Positions 5,612 through 7,282 of a stretch of 7,282 nucleotides of DNA are shown here, piece by piece. The stretch is from CAYPQL01 sp964412905 (GTDB taxonomy: Bacteria > Patescibacteriota > Minisyncoccia > JAHIHE01 > JAGLIN01): positions 1-7,282 of the forward strand of contig CAYPQL010000052.1 in NCBI GenBank assembly GCA_964412905.1, read 5' to 3'. Position 1 is the first letter of the stretch, and each line of letters opens with the position of its first letter. The notes beneath the pieces were generated by a model that saw only the letters and a program-made list of their open reading frames with translations, was not told where the DNA came from and made no database searches. The position numbers and the translations under genes are program-made.

Positions 5612-5652
5612 ATGTTTGAAAAGTTGGGAATTGCAGAAAATTATAATGGTTT
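5576..5652 (-). promoter_or_regulatory. leader element copy R upstream of dinD
   Basis: This is the second copy of the element at 4596-4673, same orientation, with TATAAT at 5640-5645 within AAACCATTATAAT and the CATTCGCGCGAATG palindrome at its downstream end. A transcript would start near 5632, giving a leader of about 70 nt to the GTG. The -35 hexamer is poor. Confidence 0.5.
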
Positions 5653-5675
5653 ATGTTGGGATTTTGCGACGAGGC

Positions 5676-5723
5676 AGAAAAACCTAACTGACTTTTCTAG
5701 CCTAGGCTAGAAAAGTCAGTTAG
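5676..5723 (-). terminator. 40-bp perfect palindrome with T-tract
   Basis: Positions 5684-5703 and 5704-5723 are exact inverted repeats with no spacer, centred on CCTAGG. On the minus strand the structure is followed by GGTTTTTCT. It therefore resembles an oversized intrinsic terminator, placed after the one at 5750-5783 and before dinD. The absence of any loop sequence and of any mismatch over 20 bp per arm is unusual. On the plus strand no T-run follows. Confidence 0.55.
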
Positions 5724-5749
5724 CGAGTTATGAAAAATAATAAACATCT

Positions 5750-5783
5750 AATCTAAAAACCTGCTTTGATTATAGCAGGTTTT
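5750..5783 (-). terminator. rho-independent terminator of the membrane-protein operon
   Basis: A 10-bp stem, AAAACCTGCT (5756-5765) with AGCAGGTTTT (5774-5783), has an 8-nt loop. On the minus strand it ends in TTTTTAGATT. It lies about 80 nt after the stop of the gene at 5861-6382. The stem flanks would also give a short T-tract on the plus strand. Confidence 0.75.
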
Positions 5784-5860
5784 GTCGGTTGCGGGAATTG
5801 GTTTTGAGGGTTTGAAATAAAAAGACTGATTGAAAATAAGTTCTTGCATAGAAGTGAAAC

Positions 5861-6382
5861 CTAAGTTTTATCATTTTTATTTTTAAATACATAAAGCACG
5901 CTCGCCATTATTAAAAATATGAGAGTTTCTTCAAATATAAATTGGTCAAAATGTTTTAGTTCTTTATATTCACTTTCTTCTTTTGCTCGCTCATCATATA
6001 TTTTATTAAGGGCAGATAATCTAATACTTTTTGCTCTATCAATCAGATCATTGGAATACTTTTTCTTGTCAATAAATTCCCACGGATTATTCTTTTTCTC
6101 ATTAATGAACTCCCAATCTTTGTCAGATATACAACCTTTAAATTTTAAAGCACGCATTAATTCGTAGCATTCAGATGTTGTTTCCCAAAAACAATCATCA
6201 AATTTTAACTTCATAGAAAATACACCTCTATTATTTCTGGTATCTATAATTTCTTTTTTTTCAGTGCTAGAGTAATAAAATGTATAATTTCTTGTATTAT
6301 AGATACACCATCCAGTTAACAAAGCAAAACCACTTATAACAATAACAATTCTAAACCAATTTTCTTTAATAAATTGTTTCAT
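5861..6382 (-). CDS. hypothetical two-pass membrane protein
   Basis: I do not recognise the family. The 173-residue protein starts MKQFIKENWF, then a hydrophobic helix (about 11-28). A hydrophilic stretch of about 120 residues follows, and a second hydrophobic helix (about 147-166) ends in the basic tail KNKNDKT. With the positive tail inside, both ends would be cytoplasmic and the middle outside. The outer region has three cysteines (C64, C72, C84) in an acidic and aromatic context (FDDCFWETTSECYEL), so a disulphide is possible. Its second half (about 95-145) is Lys/Glu-rich and helical. N-termini of the form MKxFIKxNW plus one helix are common in small CPR membrane proteins. It starts 9 nt after the stop of the upstream exported-protein gene, without a Shine-Dalgarno, so it is probably co-transcribed from the promoter at 6983-7010. 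The gene looks more AT-rich than yebC or ruvC. Confidence 0.7.
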   Translation of the reverse strand: MKQFIKENWFRIVIVISGFALLTGWCIYNTRNYTFYYSSTEKKEIIDTRNNRGVFSMKLKFDDCFWETTSECYELMRALKFKGCISDKDWEFINEKKNNPWEFIDKKKYSNDLIDRAKSIRLSALNKIYDERAKEESEYKELKHFDQFIFEETLIFLIMASVLYVFKNKNDKT

Positions 6383-6391
6383 TTTTTTGAA

Positions 6392-6607
6392 TTATTCACA
6401 ATCATAACAATTGATTTCCCAAATATCATCATTATAACCCTCGCCAACAGTAAAACTTTCGCCATAAGCATAGCCATCTTCATCTATTTCTGCACCATCC
6501 AAATCAAGATGCCCGCCGTTTGGAAAATAAATTCTTTCTACCACTCCATCTGAAATATCAGCGTCTAGGTCATAGCAACTTCCAGAGTCTTGACTGCAAG
6601 CTTCCAC
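6392..6607 (-). CDS. downstream open part of an exported-protein gene (71 aa from a GTG)
   Basis: This is the stretch that remains open after the in-frame TAA at 6650-6652. If translated alone from the GTG at 6605-6607 it yields an acidic 71-residue protein with four cysteines, paired near each end (C4 and C11; C67 and C70 in NCYDCE). It contains an Asp/Gly-rich middle (FPNGGHLDLDGAEIDEDGYAYGES) that looks like a small beta domain. It then lacks any signal peptide, which is odd for a disulphide-type Cys pattern. The same frame continues upstream without gaps to a GTG at 6808 that does encode one. I therefore think 6605-6607 is an internal valine codon and not the true start. The function is unknown. 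Confidence 0.45.
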   Translation of the reverse strand: MEACSQDSGSCYDLDADISDGVVERIYFPNGGHLDLDGAEIDEDGYAYGESFTVGEGYNDDIWEINCYDCE

Positions 6608-6808
6608 AGTATAAGGTCCATCTGGTTTTTCTTTGTATTCTTCTACTTCTTAGTCGTGTTGCTTAATATAATTATTGTTGACATAAGAAGGATAAGTATA
6701 TTTCAAATTAGATTTATCAATTGATGGCAAAGATTTGGTTTCTTTGGGTTTTTCAGTATCTCCGGAAAATACCCCGCTAACACTCGCGATAATAAATAAA
6801 AACTTCAC
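6392..6808 (-). pseudogene. small exported protein gene interrupted by one in-frame TAA
   Basis: From the GTG at 6806-6808 the frame gives 52 residues, TAA at 6650-6652, then 85 more residues in the same frame to a stop at 6392-6394. The first part starts VKFLFIIASVSGVFSG (V read as M), a short signal peptide with likely cleavage near residue 16, followed by a Lys/Ser/Pro-rich linker (DTEKPKETKSLPS) and a Tyr/Asn-rich stretch. After the stop comes EVEEYKEKPDGPYT, then the Cys-containing acidic domain. GGAAGG lies 8 nt before the GTG, one of the few good Shine-Dalgarno sites in the window. Promoter, structured leader, RBS and signal peptide are all intact, so the TAA is a recent nonsense change, an assembly or sequencing error, or a recoded codon. 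One substitution from CAA, AAA, GAA, TAT or TAC would create it. Confidence 0.6.
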
Positions 6809-6976
6809 AAAAAAGGCCTTCCGTCGGCGGCAACCCTTTCGGATCGCCCAATGCCCTTTCGGGCAGAGACCATAAACACAGTACCGATCAGAAGACCGCT
6901 TTTGTGTTTATGGATTTCAACCATACTCCGAACAAAAAGTCCGGAGGTTAGGTTAATAAATTGTCATTCATTTTCT
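6809..6976 (-). promoter_or_regulatory. structured 5' leader with candidate SD-masking pseudoknot
   Basis: In transcription order, hairpin D pairs 6926-6933 with 6939-6946 (8 bp, loop TTTTT). Hairpin A pairs 6870-6880 with 6903-6913 (perfect 11 bp, 22-nt loop). Hairpin B is TGCCC-GAAA-GGGCA (6852-6865). Hairpin C is GGCGATCC-GAAA-GGGTTGCC (6829-6848). The loop of hairpin A contains GGTCTTCTG (6889-6897), which can pair over 9 bp (two G-U) with CGGAAGGCC (6815-6823), the segment holding the Shine-Dalgarno of the GTG at 6808. Hairpins C and D and the loop pairing all use G-U pairs that exist only in the minus-strand RNA, so the structure belongs to that transcript. I do not recognise a known riboswitch class. 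Confidence 0.55.
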
Positions 6977-6982
6977 ATCGAA

Positions 6983-7010
6983 ATAATAGCACGCCAAAAT
7001 AAAAAGTCAA
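6983..7010 (-). promoter_or_regulatory. sigma70-type extended -10 promoter
   Basis: On the minus strand TTGACT (7005-7010), a 16-nt spacer and TATTAT (6983-6988) preceded by TGC form an extended -10 promoter, the best in the window. The start would be near 6976, at the head of the structured leader. It begins just 2 nt past the T-tract region of the preceding terminator. Confidence 0.7.
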
Positions 7011-7011
7011 A

Positions 7012-7046
7012 CAAAAAAATAAGGATAGCATTTTTTACTATCCCTT
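7012..7046 (-). terminator. rho-independent terminator of the right-end Cys-rich ORF
   Basis: On the minus strand AGGGATAG pairs with CTATCCTT (8 bp, one G-U) around an A-rich loop, followed by ATTTTTTTG. It lies about 10 nt after the stop of the ORF at 7057-7194. Confidence 0.8.
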
Positions 7047-7056
7047 AGTTTATATT

Positions 7057-7194
7057 TTAATTCTTTTTATCGCTAATTTCACAATTTGGACATAAGCGAT
7101 CGCGGGGAATTATGTTGATAGAACTATTTTGATGCAAGGCTTCAGAAATGCATCCGCCGTAACAATTTATTCTGAAATACCGACACTTAGTCAT
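7057..7194 (-). CDS. 45-aa cysteine-rich protein, SPASM- or zinc-knuckle-like
   Basis: The frame from the ATG at 7192-7194 to TAA at 7057-7059 contains TKCRYFRINCYGGCISEAL followed by RDRLCPNCEISDKKN. The cysteine spacing is C-x6-C-x3-C, then 19 residues, then C-x2-C. CYGGC is reminiscent of the auxiliary iron-sulphur cluster region (SPASM) at the C-terminus of some radical SAM enzymes. It could equally be a small zinc-binding protein. Upstream in frame there is another cysteine (in SNDC, just before the ATG), then TAG at 7246-7248 and TAA at 7267-7269. Either the ATG is the true start of a small protein, or this is the end of a decayed larger gene. There is no Shine-Dalgarno. The good terminator just downstream supports a transcribed unit. 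It is too short for a firm family call. Confidence 0.45.
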   Translation of the reverse strand: MTKCRYFRINCYGGCISEALHQNSSINIIPRDRLCPNCEISDKKN

Positions 7195-7282
7195 GCAATC
7201 ATTACTTAATTCAAGATGTCTGTATTTTCGGTTCTTCCGACATTTCTATGGGTAAGAGATATGAAATTAAGAAAATATTTTC

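Noticed and set aside
5566..5660. SOS/LexA box upstream of dinD
   Set aside because: Neither the proteobacterial nor the Gram-positive consensus is present. The CATTCGCGCGAATG palindrome is a candidate site only by position and cannot be named as LexA-bound.
6815..6865. Leader considered as a c-di-GMP-I (GEMM) riboswitch because of GGGTTGCCG and GAAA loops
   Set aside because: The conserved GCAAA-type core and CGCAAAGC segment of that class are absent and the hairpin order differs.
6851..7048. Plus-strand frame of 65 codons over the leader RNA and terminator
   Set aside because: It runs through hairpins, a promoter and a terminator of the other strand. Its composition is not protein-like and it has no ribosome binding site.
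6392..7282. Alternative genetic code or stop-codon reassignment to explain the in-frame TAA and TAG
   Set aside because: yebC ends in TGA, ruvC in TGA, dinD in TAA and the 7TM gene in TAG at sensible lengths, so all three stops appear to work normally. Local mutation or sequence error is simpler.

Overview
This AT-rich window looks like a scaffold from a Candidate Phyla Radiation (Patescibacteria) genome, perhaps Parcubacteria-like. The reasons are the gene types, the small single- and double-pass membrane proteins, start sites mostly without a Shine-Dalgarno, and intergenic spaces packed with short degenerate repeats typical of these genomes. The taxon is inferred from style and not proven. 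Every gene I can support is on the minus strand, so transcription runs from the right end to the left. A 100-N scaffold gap lies at 3534-3633.

From right to left (transcription order): a short Cys-rich ORF (7057-7194) ends in a good terminator (7012-7046). Directly behind it is a strong extended -10 promoter (6983-7010). That promoter heads a leader of about 170 nt (6809-6976) with four hairpins and a possible pseudoknot that would cover the ribosome binding site of the next gene. That gene (6392-6808) encodes a small exported protein and is interrupted by one in-frame TAA. A two-pass membrane protein (5861-6382) follows after a gap of only 9 nt, then a terminator (5750-5783) and a 40-bp perfect palindrome (5684-5723).

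Next are a dinD homologue (4688-5560) and a SEC-C zinc-motif protein (3949-4497). Each is preceded by a copy of the same ~78-bp element, which carries a TATAAT box and the palindrome ATTCGCGCGAAT, so dinD sits between direct repeats. In the dinD leader a hairpin can pair with the AAGG ribosome binding site. After SEC-C come a nested foldback element (3829-3906), a heptamer repeat, a terminator (3665-3692) and the scaffold gap, whose two edges are the same 17 bp.

The left half holds the conserved pair yebC (2736-3491) and ruvC (2162-2662), separated by an octamer array, then a MITE-like palindrome (1950-2035). The last two genes are a stand-alone 7TM protein of the type usually fused to an inactive transglutaminase (1215-1862) and an ATP-grasp alpha-L-glutamate-ligase-like protein (1-1155, running off the window). 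These two probably form a peptide-ligation module at the membrane. The same intergenic repeat family supplies the last residues of RuvC and appears to interrupt the C-terminal region of the ATP-grasp protein in frame.

The most promising candidates for something undescribed are the structured leader at 6809-6976, the duplicated regulatory element around dinD, and the repeat-derived coding tails.
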